A stretch of DNA of 36,768 nucleotides from contig QCNN01000010.1 in the NCBI GenBank assembly GCA_003213175.1, positions 1 to 36,768 of the forward strand, in the 5' to 3' direction. Position numbers and translations under genes: made by a program. The notes under the pieces are model-generated. The model was not told where the DNA came from and ran no database searches. It saw only the letters and a program-made list of their open reading frames with translations. Position 1 is the first letter of the stretch. The number at the start of each line of letters is the position of its first letter. Below are positions 1-6,748 of this stretch, one piece after another. The stretch comes from SAR116 cluster bacterium AG-426-B08 (GTDB lineage: Bacteria; Pseudomonadota; Alphaproteobacteria; Puniceispirillales; Marisalimonadaceae).

Positions 1-2
1 AA

Positions 3-149
3 AATATAATTAAGTTATCAGAGTTTATATATTTACATAAAGATAATGTTAAAGAAGTTGAGATGAATCCTTTGATAATTAAAAAGGATAATGTAATTGC
101 CTTGGATGCTCTGATAACAATGAACTTAGAGGGAGAGAATTATGCCTGA
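3..149 (+). CDS. ADP-forming acyl-CoA synthetase, ATP-grasp C-terminus (partial)
   Basis: This is the last 48 codons of a gene that enters from the left edge, open in frame from base 3 to a TGA at 147-149. The tail reads VEMNPLII, a short linker, then VIALDALI. That pattern is typical of the C-terminal end of the ATP-grasp (beta) part of NDP-forming acetyl-CoA/acyl-CoA synthetases, where an E-x-NPL stretch precedes a V-A-x-DA-hydrophobic strand. Such enzymes interconvert an acyl-CoA and ADP with the free acid, CoA and ATP. The stop overlaps the start of the next gene by 8 bases, so the two are probably translationally coupled. Too little remains to tell whether it was a fused alpha-beta protein or a separate beta subunit. 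Confidence 0.6.
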   Translation, partial: NIIKLSEFIYLHKDNVKEVEMNPLIIKKDNVIALDALITMNLEGENYA

Positions 150-531
150 GATTTTAAAGGATAAAGTAGGTCCACAAAAACAATTTCATCAACATTTAGA
201 TGAGGGTAAATTTAAAATTCAAAGAAGCAAAGTTACTGGAGAGTATTTTTTTCATCCTAGAGTTGCTTTTCCAGGAACTGGAGATAGAGATTTAGAGTGG
301 GTTGAAGTAAGTGGAAATGGAGTTGTTCATTCCACAACCTGTAATAGAAGACTTCCAGAAAAAGGAGGTGATTTTAATTTATCTATTATAAAATTGGATG
401 AAGGACCAAAAATGATGGCCATGGTTTTTGGAGTAGAACCAGATAAGGTTGAGATAGGAAACAAAGTTAAAGCAAGGATCATTGAGTTAAAAGGTGAGAA
501 CAATATAGTTTTTGATTTAATTAAGGATTAG
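142..531 (+). CDS. DUF35-like OB-fold protein, partner of the thiolase-like protein
   Basis: This is a 129-residue protein with the layout of the DUF35 (Zn-ribbon plus OB-fold) family. It has an N-terminal helix (about residues 10-20), a short hairpin where the Zn ribbon normally sits (about 25-50), and an OB-fold with a VEVSGNGVVHS strand near 52-62. Family members usually have four cysteines in the ribbon; here that stretch (SKVTGEYFFHP) has none, so the metal site appears lost. DUF35 proteins usually pair with an adjacent thiolase-like protein, and the next gene is one, 4 bases downstream. Known examples are BbsA with BbsB and the ChsH2 DUF35 domain with Ltp2. The ATG at 142 overlaps the upstream gene. 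I infer an accessory or acyl-CoA-binding subunit. Confidence 0.75.
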   Translation: MPEILKDKVGPQKQFHQHLDEGKFKIQRSKVTGEYFFHPRVAFPGTGDRDLEWVEVSGNGVVHSTTCNRRLPEKGGDFNLSIIKLDEGPKMMAMVFGVEPDKVEIGNKVKARIIELKGENNIVFDLIKD

Positions 532-535
532 TAAA

Positions 536-1711
536 ATGAATATAAGTGAAATAAGAGGAAAAACAGCTGTTGTAGGTTTAGCTGAAACAGGCTGTGGTGT
601 GACTCCAGGTTGGTCAGCAATGGAGTTAATGGCAACTGCAGTTTATGATGCTTTGGAAGACTCAGGTATAAATATTAAAGAAGTTGATGGATTATTTGCC
701 GCAACCGCATTTCATTCAATGGCTGCAATGTCTTTATCCGAATATTTAGGTATTAGACCTAAGTTTGCAGATGGCTCTAATATTGGTGGCTCAAGTTTTC
801 TATCCCACATTTTGACTGCTGCTATGGCTCTACAAGCAGGATTAATAAATGTAGCTGTTATAGCCTATGGTTCAAATCAAAGAAGTGCAGGAGGGTTTAA
901 AACTATTTCTGAAGCAATGCCATTTGAGGCCCAATATGAACCCAGAATGCCTGTAACAGCTTATGCTTTAGCAGCAAAAAGATATATGCACGAATTTAAT
1001 GCTAGTAGAAAGCATTTAGCTAATGTAGCAATGGCTGCAAGAGAATGGGCTTTATTAAATCCAAGGGCTTATATGCATGAAAAAGGTTCATTAACTGAAG
1101 AGGATATACTTTCTGCAAGACCTATTGTAGATCCATTAGGTAAATTAGATTGTTGTTTGGTTACAGATGGTGCGGCTGCAATAGTAATGACAAGAAGTGA
1201 CAAAGCTCGAGATACAAGGAACACTCCAATTTATTTACTTGGTGCAGCAATGGAACATCATCATAGAATGATTTCTGAAATGCCTGACTTTACAACTACT
1301 TCGGCTGTAGAGAGTGGAAAAAGAGCATTTGAAATGTCTGGATACAAATTTTCTGATATGGATACAGTTCAATTATATGATGCATTTACTATTAACACTA
1401 TTTTATTTCTCGAAGACTTAGGGTTTTGTAAAAAAGGCGAAGGAAAAGACTTCATCAAAGAAACCTTTCCTGGCGGTTCTTTGCCTGTTAATACAAATGG
1501 TGGTGGTCTATCTTGTGTGCATCCAGGCATGTACGGACTTTTTGTTACTCTTGAAGCTCTTAGACAATTACGAAACTCAGCCGGCGATAATGTTGGAGAG
1601 AGAAAAGACGGTGGATGGATTAACGATGCCAAAATCTCTCTTGCTCATGGTAATGGAGGCGTTTTATCTAGCCAGGTAACTAATATTTGGGGCTTGGAAG
1701 AAACTATTTGA
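536..1711 (+). CDS. Thiolase-like (SCP2/lipid-transfer family) protein without nucleophilic Cys
   Basis: This 391-residue protein has the thiolase fold of the SCP2-thiolase group. An N-terminal half runs to about residue 220 (DCCLVTDGAAA near 200). The C-terminal half carries VQLYDAFTIN (Tyr281) and GGGLSCVHPGMYG (Tyr333). The position of the thiolase nucleophile reads IGGSSF (Ser86-Ser87) instead of a Cys, so Claisen chemistry through a cysteine thioester is unlikely. The Ltp2 steroid side-chain aldolases have the same fold, lack this Cys, are described as using two tyrosines, and need a DUF35 partner. The two tyrosines here fall in comparable places. A CoA-dependent retro-aldolase is therefore a good alternative to a thiolase. 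The ATG at 536 has AAGGA at 524-528. The stop abuts the opposing gene. Confidence 0.8.
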   Translation: MNISEIRGKTAVVGLAETGCGVTPGWSAMELMATAVYDALEDSGINIKEVDGLFAATAFHSMAAMSLSEYLGIRPKFADGSNIGGSSFLSHILTAAMALQAGLINVAVIAYGSNQRSAGGFKTISEAMPFEAQYEPRMPVTAYALAAKRYMHEFNASRKHLANVAMAAREWALLNPRAYMHEKGSLTEEDILSARPIVDPLGKLDCCLVTDGAAAIVMTRSDKARDTRNTPIYLLGAAMEHHHRMISEMPDFTTTSAVESGKRAFEMSGYKFSDMDTVQLYDAFTINTILFLEDLGFCKKGEGKDFIKETFPGGSLPVNTNGGGLSCVHPGMYGLFVTLEALRQLRNSAGDNVGERKDGGWINDAKISLAHGNGGVLSSQVTNIWGLEETI

Positions 1712-2683
1712 TCAAGGTCTTAAAATTACTTTTCCTTTTGTACCTCTATTTAATATCTGTTGAAGAGCAGTTTCAGCATTTTCAAGATCGAACACCTCTT
1801 CAATTTTAGGTTTAACCAAACCTTTTTCATACCATCGAAATAGTTCGATCATATTTTTTTGAAAATCATTTTTATTATTTCTAGTAAAAGCTCCCCAAAA
1901 CACACCAACTACATCAAATTCCTTTACAAGGGCTAAATTAACAGGAAACTTAGGAATTTCACCCGAAGCAAACCCAATTACAAGTATTCTTCCATATCTA
2001 GTAAGTGAACGTGCTGAAGCTTCAAATAGTTTTCCACCAACAGGATCAAATATAACATCAACACCTTTTCCATTTGTAATATCTTTCAAACTATCTTTCA
2101 AATTTTCGTAACCAATTGAAATATCTGCTCCTAATTTTTTTGTATAATTTTGTTTATCTTTTGATGATGATGCAGCAATAATTTTAGCTCCATATATTTT
2201 CCCAACTTGAATTGCAGCTATTCCAGTTGATCCTGAAGCTCCTAAAACCACAAGAGTTTCTCCTTTTTTTAATTTTGCTCTTTGTTTTAGTGCATAATGA
2301 GATGTTCCATAAGCACATAACAATGCACAGGCATCGTCATAACTCATCGATTCAGGAATTTTGTATATTCCTGAGTCATTAATTTTTGCAATTTCCGAGT
2401 ATCCACCTAATTGAGTCAAGCCTGCTACTCTATCTCCAACAACAAAATCACTCACATTAGAGCCTAATTCAGATATTGTGCCAGCAACTTCCATTCCAGG
2501 GATGAATGGAAGTTCAGGCTTATGTTGGTATTTGCCTTGAACAATTAATCCGTCAGGAAAGTTTACACCACACGACGCAACTTTAATTATTACATCATCT
2601 GGATTATTTATTTTAGGATTTTGTACGTCTTTATATATTAAGTTATTAACAGGACCGTAATTTTCACAAACTATAGCTTTCAT
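1712..2683 (-). CDS. Zinc-independent quinone oxidoreductase (MDR family)
   Basis: This is a 323-residue medium-chain dehydrogenase/reductase of the NADPH:quinone oxidoreductase type. A GroES-like N-terminal domain (about residues 1-115, with VASCGVNFPDGLIVQGKY) is followed by a Rossmann domain holding LGASGSTG at 147-154 for NADP(H) binding. The length is normal for the family and no catalytic or structural zinc ligands are present. The family reduces quinones or alpha,beta-unsaturated ketones and acyl-CoA-like enones. It lies 11 bases downstream of the MaoC gene on the same strand. Together with that hydratase it could reduce or saturate a CoA-bound intermediate, which is inference from context. 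The ATG at 2683 fits the usual MKA start of the family. Confidence 0.88.
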   Translation of the reverse strand: MKAIVCENYGPVNNLIYKDVQNPKINNPDDVIIKVASCGVNFPDGLIVQGKYQHKPELPFIPGMEVAGTISELGSNVSDFVVGDRVAGLTQLGGYSEIAKINDSGIYKIPESMSYDDACALLCAYGTSHYALKQRAKLKKGETLVVLGASGSTGIAAIQVGKIYGAKIIAASSSKDKQNYTKKLGADISIGYENLKDSLKDITNGKGVDVIFDPVGGKLFEASARSLTRYGRILVIGFASGEIPKFPVNLALVKEFDVVGVFWGAFTRNNKNDFQKNMIELFRWYEKGLVKPKIEEVFDLENAETALQQILNRGTKGKVILRP

Positions 2684-2694
2684 ATTAAATTTAT

Positions 2695-3153
2695 TTATGG
2701 AAAAACAAGTGAAATTGTTTCAGCTATATATGCGGGCTTTTCTTCATATTTTATTTCCATCTCATAAAAGTTTATCATTCGATAACCACCATTTTCCATT
2801 AAATTAACTTTTATAATTTTTCTATTTAACCTTACAAAGGATCCTACTTTAACAGGATTAATATATCTGATTTTTTCCGAACCATAGTTTAAAGTTCTAC
2901 TGGAGTTATTAATTTTTGCAGTTTGAGCCGATAGTAACGGAATCAAAGAAAGCATATAATAGCCATGTGCTATTGTTTTGCCATCCGGCATTTCATTTTT
3001 AGCTTTTTCTACATCAACATGAATCCACTGAAAATCACCGGTAGATTCAGCAAAATTATTTATTCTTTCTTGTGTAACTTGATACCAATCACTTGGTGTT
3101 AACGGTTTATTCAGAAAGTTTTCTATTTCACTTGGGCTATTAATTTCAATCAT
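2695..3153 (-). CDS. MaoC-like hot-dog fold enoyl-CoA hydratase/dehydratase
   Basis: This 152-residue single hot-dog domain has the MaoC/R-hydratase signature. FAESTGDFQWIHVD includes the catalytic Asp40 and His45, followed by GKTIAHGYYMLSLIP. The family adds water to trans-2-enoyl-CoA or removes it from hydroxyacyl-CoA in the cytoplasm. All key residues are visible and the length is typical. It is the middle gene of a three-gene minus-strand group, with 11 bases on each side. With the quinone oxidoreductase and the convergent DUF35/thiolase-like pair it could supply hydration of an enoyl-CoA before C-C cleavage. The start at 3153 is supported by family length. Confidence 0.87.
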   Translation of the reverse strand: MIEINSPSEIENFLNKPLTPSDWYQVTQERINNFAESTGDFQWIHVDVEKAKNEMPDGKTIAHGYYMLSLIPLLSAQTAKINNSSRTLNYGSEKIRYINPVKVGSFVRLNRKIIKVNLMENGGYRMINFYEMEIKYEEKPAYIAETISLVFP

Positions 3154-3164
3154 TTTTAATTATT

Positions 3165-3509
3165 TCAAATATATTTATACATGTAATGCGAACGTTCAGA
3201 GGTATGCTCTCTAACTTCAGTACTCCAGCGGCCTTTCTCAACTGCAACCGCCCACTCATCACTTTTTACGACACCTGGATTATCTATTTCATACAATGCG
3301 ACAAATTTCTGACTGGATGCTTCCATGTCTTTGGTCTCACCGGCAATAGAAAATTGAAAAGGTTCACCCTTTGCACGACTGACCTTATTTACACCAGGAA
3401 CTTCTAAGAGGTAGGGTATATGTTCTGTATCATAAACCTCATTAAATAAATTTTCATACTCTGATTTTACGTTCATAGAGACGATAAAAAGATATTTTGA
3501 ATTGTTCAT
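3165..3509 (-). CDS. Small dimeric alpha/beta-barrel-like protein (DUF4286/EthD-like)
   Basis: This 114-residue protein begins KYLFIVSMNV and continues with DTEHIPYLLEVPGV. That resembles small ferredoxin-like alpha/beta-barrel proteins (DUF4286, EthD or antibiotic-monooxygenase-like), in which a YDTEHIP-type segment and a PGV turn are common. Later parts read FVALYEIDNPGV and SDEWAVAVEKGRW. There is no signal peptide or membrane segment. Such proteins are often found in degradation clusters for ring compounds, and their reactions are usually unknown. It is first in the minus-strand group ending at 1712, so it is probably co-transcribed with the MaoC and quinone-oxidoreductase genes. The exact function is not known. 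Confidence 0.65.
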   Translation of the reverse strand: MNNSKYLFIVSMNVKSEYENLFNEVYDTEHIPYLLEVPGVNKVSRAKGEPFQFSIAGETKDMEASSQKFVALYEIDNPGVVKSDEWAVAVEKGRWSTEVREHTSERSHYMYKYI

Positions 3510-3639
3510 AGTTTTCTCATTAATTAAGTTTAATATTAGAGTAACATTAAGATAAAATAAGAATTAAATCAAAACTTCTTTCTTCAAATATTCAAATAGA
3601 ATTGTTGTTTAATTTATTCTTTTAAACTAGAGTTTATAT
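3510..3639. promoter_or_regulatory. Divergent intergenic region with possible promoters
   Basis: This 130-base AT-rich spacer separates the minus-strand gene starting at 3509 from the plus-strand gene starting at 3640, so it must hold promoters in both directions. On the minus strand a TTGATT (3567-3572) is separated by 17 bases from TAATGT (3544-3549), about 34 bases before the ATG. Toward the plus strand, TTGTTG (3602-3607) and AT-rich DNA are present but no convincing pair. No clear operator repeat or coding potential is seen. The hexamers are weak evidence in such AT-rich DNA. Confidence 0.35.
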
Positions 3640-4602
3640 ATGTCCTACAGAAAAAATCTATCTTTAGAAGGTGTAATACCAGCCACATTAATATCATTTA
3701 ATCAAGATTTATCAATTGACGAAAAAGAGAGCAGAATGCATATCAACTTTTGTGCTAAAACAAAAGGAATATCTGCTATTACTGTCAATGGTCATTCATC
3801 TGAAGTACATGCTTGCAATTTTGAAGAACAAAAGCAAATTTTAAGTATGTCTTTAGATGAGGTTGGAGATAATATTCCAATAATTAATGGAGTTTATGCT
3901 GATGGTAGTATAGAAGCTTCCAAAATTGCAAAGATGTCTGATGACTTGGGTGCCTCAGCTTTATTGTGTTTTCCACCCCAAAGTATGTCAATGGGAGGTC
4001 ATCTAAGACCAGAAATGGCTATTGAACATTTTAAAAGAATTGCTGAAAAGACTGACTTGCCCCTTATATGTTTTAATTATCCAGTTTCAGGGAATTTATC
4101 ATACCCATTTGAAACTCTTTTAAAACTTTTTGAAAAAATCCCCACTATTAAAGCTATCAAGGATTGGTGCAACGACCCAATGTTACATGAAAAACATATA
4201 AGAGTATTTCAAAATTTAGATCGTCCTGTAAACGTTCTTACAACACATAGTTCATGGCTTATGTCCTCTCTAGTTATGGGAGCAAATGGTCTTTTGTCAG
4301 GTGCTGGAAGTGTTATTGCTGATTTACAGGTAAAATTATTTAATGCTGTTAAATCAAATGATCTCTCAAAGGCAAAAAAGATAAATGATACAATATTTCC
4401 ATTAGTTCAATTATTTTATAAACCTCCATTTTTAGACATGCATAATAGAATGAAAGAAACGCTTGTTATACTTAACAGAATTGATAAAGCTTTTGTAAGA
4501 CCTCCATTGATGAAGCTTTCAATAAAAGAAATAGAAACTTTAAGATTAGTAGTAGAAAAATTAAATTTAGAAGAAAATCATAAAGTTGATGCAGCTGAAT
4601 AA
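3640..4602 (+). CDS. Dihydrodipicolinate synthase (DapA/NAL) family aldolase or lyase
   Basis: This 320-residue TIM-barrel protein belongs to the class I aldolase family of DapA and N-acetylneuraminate lyase. The hallmark pair is visible: Tyr147 in FNYPVSG and the Schiff-base Lys174 in IKAIKDW. VNGHSSE replaces the usual GTTGE loop, so the substrate is probably not aspartate semialdehyde. Family members in degradation clusters cleave or condense pyruvate adducts or decarboxylate/dehydrate sugar acids. Being outside a lysine-synthesis context also argues for a catabolic role. It is 39 bases upstream of an epoxide hydrolase gene on the same strand. The start ATG at 3640 gives the expected length. 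The exact substrate is unknown. Confidence 0.85.
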   Translation: MSYRKNLSLEGVIPATLISFNQDLSIDEKESRMHINFCAKTKGISAITVNGHSSEVHACNFEEQKQILSMSLDEVGDNIPIINGVYADGSIEASKIAKMSDDLGASALLCFPPQSMSMGGHLRPEMAIEHFKRIAEKTDLPLICFNYPVSGNLSYPFETLLKLFEKIPTIKAIKDWCNDPMLHEKHIRVFQNLDRPVNVLTTHSSWLMSSLVMGANGLLSGAGSVIADLQVKLFNAVKSNDLSKAKKINDTIFPLVQLFYKPPFLDMHNRMKETLVILNRIDKAFVRPPLMKLSIKEIETLRLVVEKLNLEENHKVDAAE

Positions 4603-4605
4603 TGT

Positions 4606-4623
4606 TAAGATAAATTTATCTTA
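4606..4623. repeat. 18-bp perfect palindrome between aldolase and epoxide hydrolase genes
   Basis: The bases TAAGATAAATTTATCTTA read the same on both strands and lie just after the TAA of the DapA-family gene and 18 bases before the epoxide hydrolase ATG. The sequence could form a weak AU-rich hairpin in the transcript or be a dimeric-protein site. AT-rich DNA gives such palindromes by chance fairly often. Confidence 0.5.
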
Positions 4624-4641
4624 TGAAGAATAATTTTAAAA

Positions 4642-5778
4642 ATGAGAGTATTTAAGAGTAAAATTAAAAAAAAATATATTGATGATTTAAAAAATCAAAT
4701 TTCAAATGGAAGAATTATAAACTGGAGTCCTGAGAAAAACAAAAATGCTGGTTTAAAATTTAAAGATTTAAAATATATCTTAAATTATTGGAAAACTAAA
4801 TTTGATTGGGAAAAACAGGAAGAGGTTTTAAATAAATTCAATCAATACAAATTGAGAATAAATGATGTAGATTTACATTTTTTGCATATTAAATCGAGTT
4901 TTAAAAATGCTAAGCCTTTAATGTTAATTCATGGATGGCCTGGGTCTATTTTTGAGTTTTTAGATATAATACCCATGTTATCAAATCCTATAGGCAAAAA
5001 CAAAAATGATTTTTTACCTTTTGATCTAGTTGTTCCATCTCTTCCTAATGTGGGCTATTCTTTTTCTTTGAATCAAAAACCTAAGGATTTAGATCAAATA
5101 GCTTCAATTTTTCTTAAGCTTATGAATAAAATTGGATATAAAAAATATTTTATTCAGGGTGGTGATTTAGGATCTTTTATAGCGTCCATTATGGCAGTAA
5201 AAAAACCTAAAAGGGTACTTGGAATTCATATAAATATGTTACCTCTTCCTAGAGGACTAAATAAAAAACCTAAAAACAAATTAGAGCAAAAGTTTTTTTT
5301 AGATTTAAAAAATTGGATGCATTTTGAGACTGGTTATCAGGCTATTCAAGGGACAAAACCATTTACTGTTGCCCATGCTTTAAACTGTTCTCCAATTGCA
5401 CTTTGTTCATACATATCAGAAAAGTTTTATTCTTGGACAGATAATAAAGGAAAGTTATTTAAAACAATTAATATTGATAGAATGCTTGCTAATATTTCAC
5501 TTTATTGGTTTACAGGATGTATAGGTGGATCATTTTGGCCATATTATATTCGTCATAGATCTGATTGGCCAATTGATAAAAATAAACCTATAGAAGTTCC
5601 AACTGGATATAGTGAATTTCCAAAAGAATTATTTTTGCCACCAAAAACATTAGCTGAACAATTTTACAAACAAATTAATTTCTGGAAAAAACATAAAACA
5701 GGAGGGCATTTTGCTGCACTAGAACAGCCAGATGAATTGGTACTTGATATTAATGATTTTGTTAAAAAAAATATTTGA
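4642..5778 (+). CDS. Epoxide hydrolase, EHN-domain alpha/beta-hydrolase family
   Basis: This 378-residue enzyme is of the microsomal-type epoxide hydrolase family. An N-terminal EHN lid domain (about residues 1-110) has the family pattern of WSPEKNKNAGLKFKDLKYIL. The core then shows HGWPGS (His97 onward, oxyanion hole), the nucleophile Asp175 in GGDLGS, and the catalytic His356 in GGHFAALEQP. These features support hydrolysis of epoxides to diols through an alkyl-enzyme ester. The N-terminus has no membrane anchor, so it should be cytoplasmic. It follows the DapA-family gene by 39 bases and is probably co-transcribed. The substrate may be an aryl or alkenyl epoxide formed during ring degradation, which is inference. 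Confidence 0.9.
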   Translation: MRVFKSKIKKKYIDDLKNQISNGRIINWSPEKNKNAGLKFKDLKYILNYWKTKFDWEKQEEVLNKFNQYKLRINDVDLHFLHIKSSFKNAKPLMLIHGWPGSIFEFLDIIPMLSNPIGKNKNDFLPFDLVVPSLPNVGYSFSLNQKPKDLDQIASIFLKLMNKIGYKKYFIQGGDLGSFIASIMAVKKPKRVLGIHINMLPLPRGLNKKPKNKLEQKFFLDLKNWMHFETGYQAIQGTKPFTVAHALNCSPIALCSYISEKFYSWTDNKGKLFKTINIDRMLANISLYWFTGCIGGSFWPYYIRHRSDWPIDKNKPIEVPTGYSEFPKELFLPPKTLAEQFYKQINFWKKHKTGGHFAALEQPDELVLDINDFVKKNI

Positions 5779-5914
5779 TTATTATTTACAATTTTTAACT
5801 AACTTTTCTATTTTTTTACGAAATTTTTTCGTTGACTGTAAAATAATGTCCATCCTCTTTACGCATAGAGATACCATCAGAGTGAAACTTTAGAATATGA
5901 TTATAAAATTTAAT
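5779..5914. other. Convergent intergenic spacer
   Basis: This 136-base spacer lies between the ends of the epoxide hydrolase (plus) and FAD subunit A (minus). A short inverted repeat, ACGAAA-TTT-TTTCGT at 5818-5832, lies between a T-run on its left and mixed sequence on its right, so neither strand shows a standard hairpin-plus-U-tract terminator. On the minus strand the frame of FAD subunit A continues open for 24 codons past its stop. No gene is called here. Confidence 0.5.
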
Positions 5915-6748
5915 TTAAATTTGATTAGCTCTTTTAATAGCTTTTTTTATAGTCTTAGAACCTATTTTTCTAATTAAATCTCTTTTATAAACTGCTGAAG
6001 TATGTTGATTATCTGATATATCAATACTTAACGCAAATTCATGAAGTTTTTCTTCAAGATTAAGATTATTTTTATTTTCCCACTCTGTTGCCACCGGCTT
6101 ATCACTTACCCCACCAACTGCAAATCTTGTTTTGAATTTATCAGTTATAGCTGCAAAAGAAGCTATTGCAAAATCCCCAAATTTCTCTGAAATTTCTTCA
6201 AATGCATAACCAGTTTCTTTTTGACAAATTGGAAATTCAACTTCAGTTGCAATTTCATTCGTTTCTATTGCTGTTATGAGAGGTCCTAAGAAAAAGTTAC
6301 TCGCATCAACTTGTCTTTTTCTATATTTGTTTCTGAGTGTAATTTTTCCATTTAACGCTAAGAAGCAAAGAGGTAATTCTGATGTGGGATCTCCATGACA
6401 AATTGAACCAATTATTGTTCCTCTCGCTCTATGTTGAGTATGTCCAATGTAGTGTATAGCTTCATAAATTAATGGTAAATCAAATTTTGATTTAACCCTT
6501 TTTTCTAAATCTAGTTGTCGATATGTAGGTCCAATCAAAATTGATTTGTTTTTGACAGTTATATAATCAGTATTTTCTATAAAGTTAATATCAATTATAA
6601 TTTTAGGCTTAATTAATCTCATATTTAACATAGATACTAATGATTGACCACCTGCCAATATTTGAGCATCATCACCATAATCATTTAGAATTGATAAAAC
6701 TTCGTCAATATTTTTAGCTTGGAAATAATCAAATGGTGGTGGTTTCAT
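5915..6748 (-). CDS. Molybdenum hydroxylase FAD-binding (medium) subunit, set A
   Basis: This subunit of about 277 residues is of the CoxM/XdhB type. It carries FAD and passes electrons from the iron-sulfur subunit to an acceptor. Visible motifs are AGGQSLVSMLNMRL (pyrophosphate loop, near residue 35) and GHTQHRARGTIIGSICHGDP (near 105), both characteristic of the family; a CoxM-like C-terminal domain follows. I chose the ATG at 6748, which begins MKPPPFDYF, the usual start of this family. A longer version begins with TTG at 6760. The start lies 20 bases inside the end of the large subunit A gene, suggesting translational coupling. The matching [2Fe-2S] subunit is probably the one at 13922-14425. 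Confidence 0.9.
   Translation of the reverse strand: MKPPPFDYFQAKNIDEVLSILNDYGDDAQILAGGQSLVSMLNMRLIKPKIIIDINFIENTDYITVKNKSILIGPTYRQLDLEKRVKSKFDLPLIYEAIHYIGHTQHRARGTIIGSICHGDPTSELPLCFLALNGKITLRNKYRKRQVDASNFFLGPLITAIETNEIATEVEFPICQKETGYAFEEISEKFGDFAIASFAAITDKFKTRFAVGGVSDKPVATEWENKNNLNLEEKLHEFALSIDISDNQHTSAVYKRDLIRKIGSKTIKKAIKRANQI

Noticed and set aside
3640-4602. Housekeeping dihydrodipicolinate synthase (dapA)
   Set aside because: The GTTGE loop is changed to VNGHSSE and the gene sits with an epoxide hydrolase, not with lysine synthesis genes.
5818-5832. Inverted repeat ACGAAA-TTT-TTTCGT as a rho-independent terminator
   Set aside because: The stem is only six AT-rich pairs, and neither strand has a T-run after it in the direction of the converging genes.
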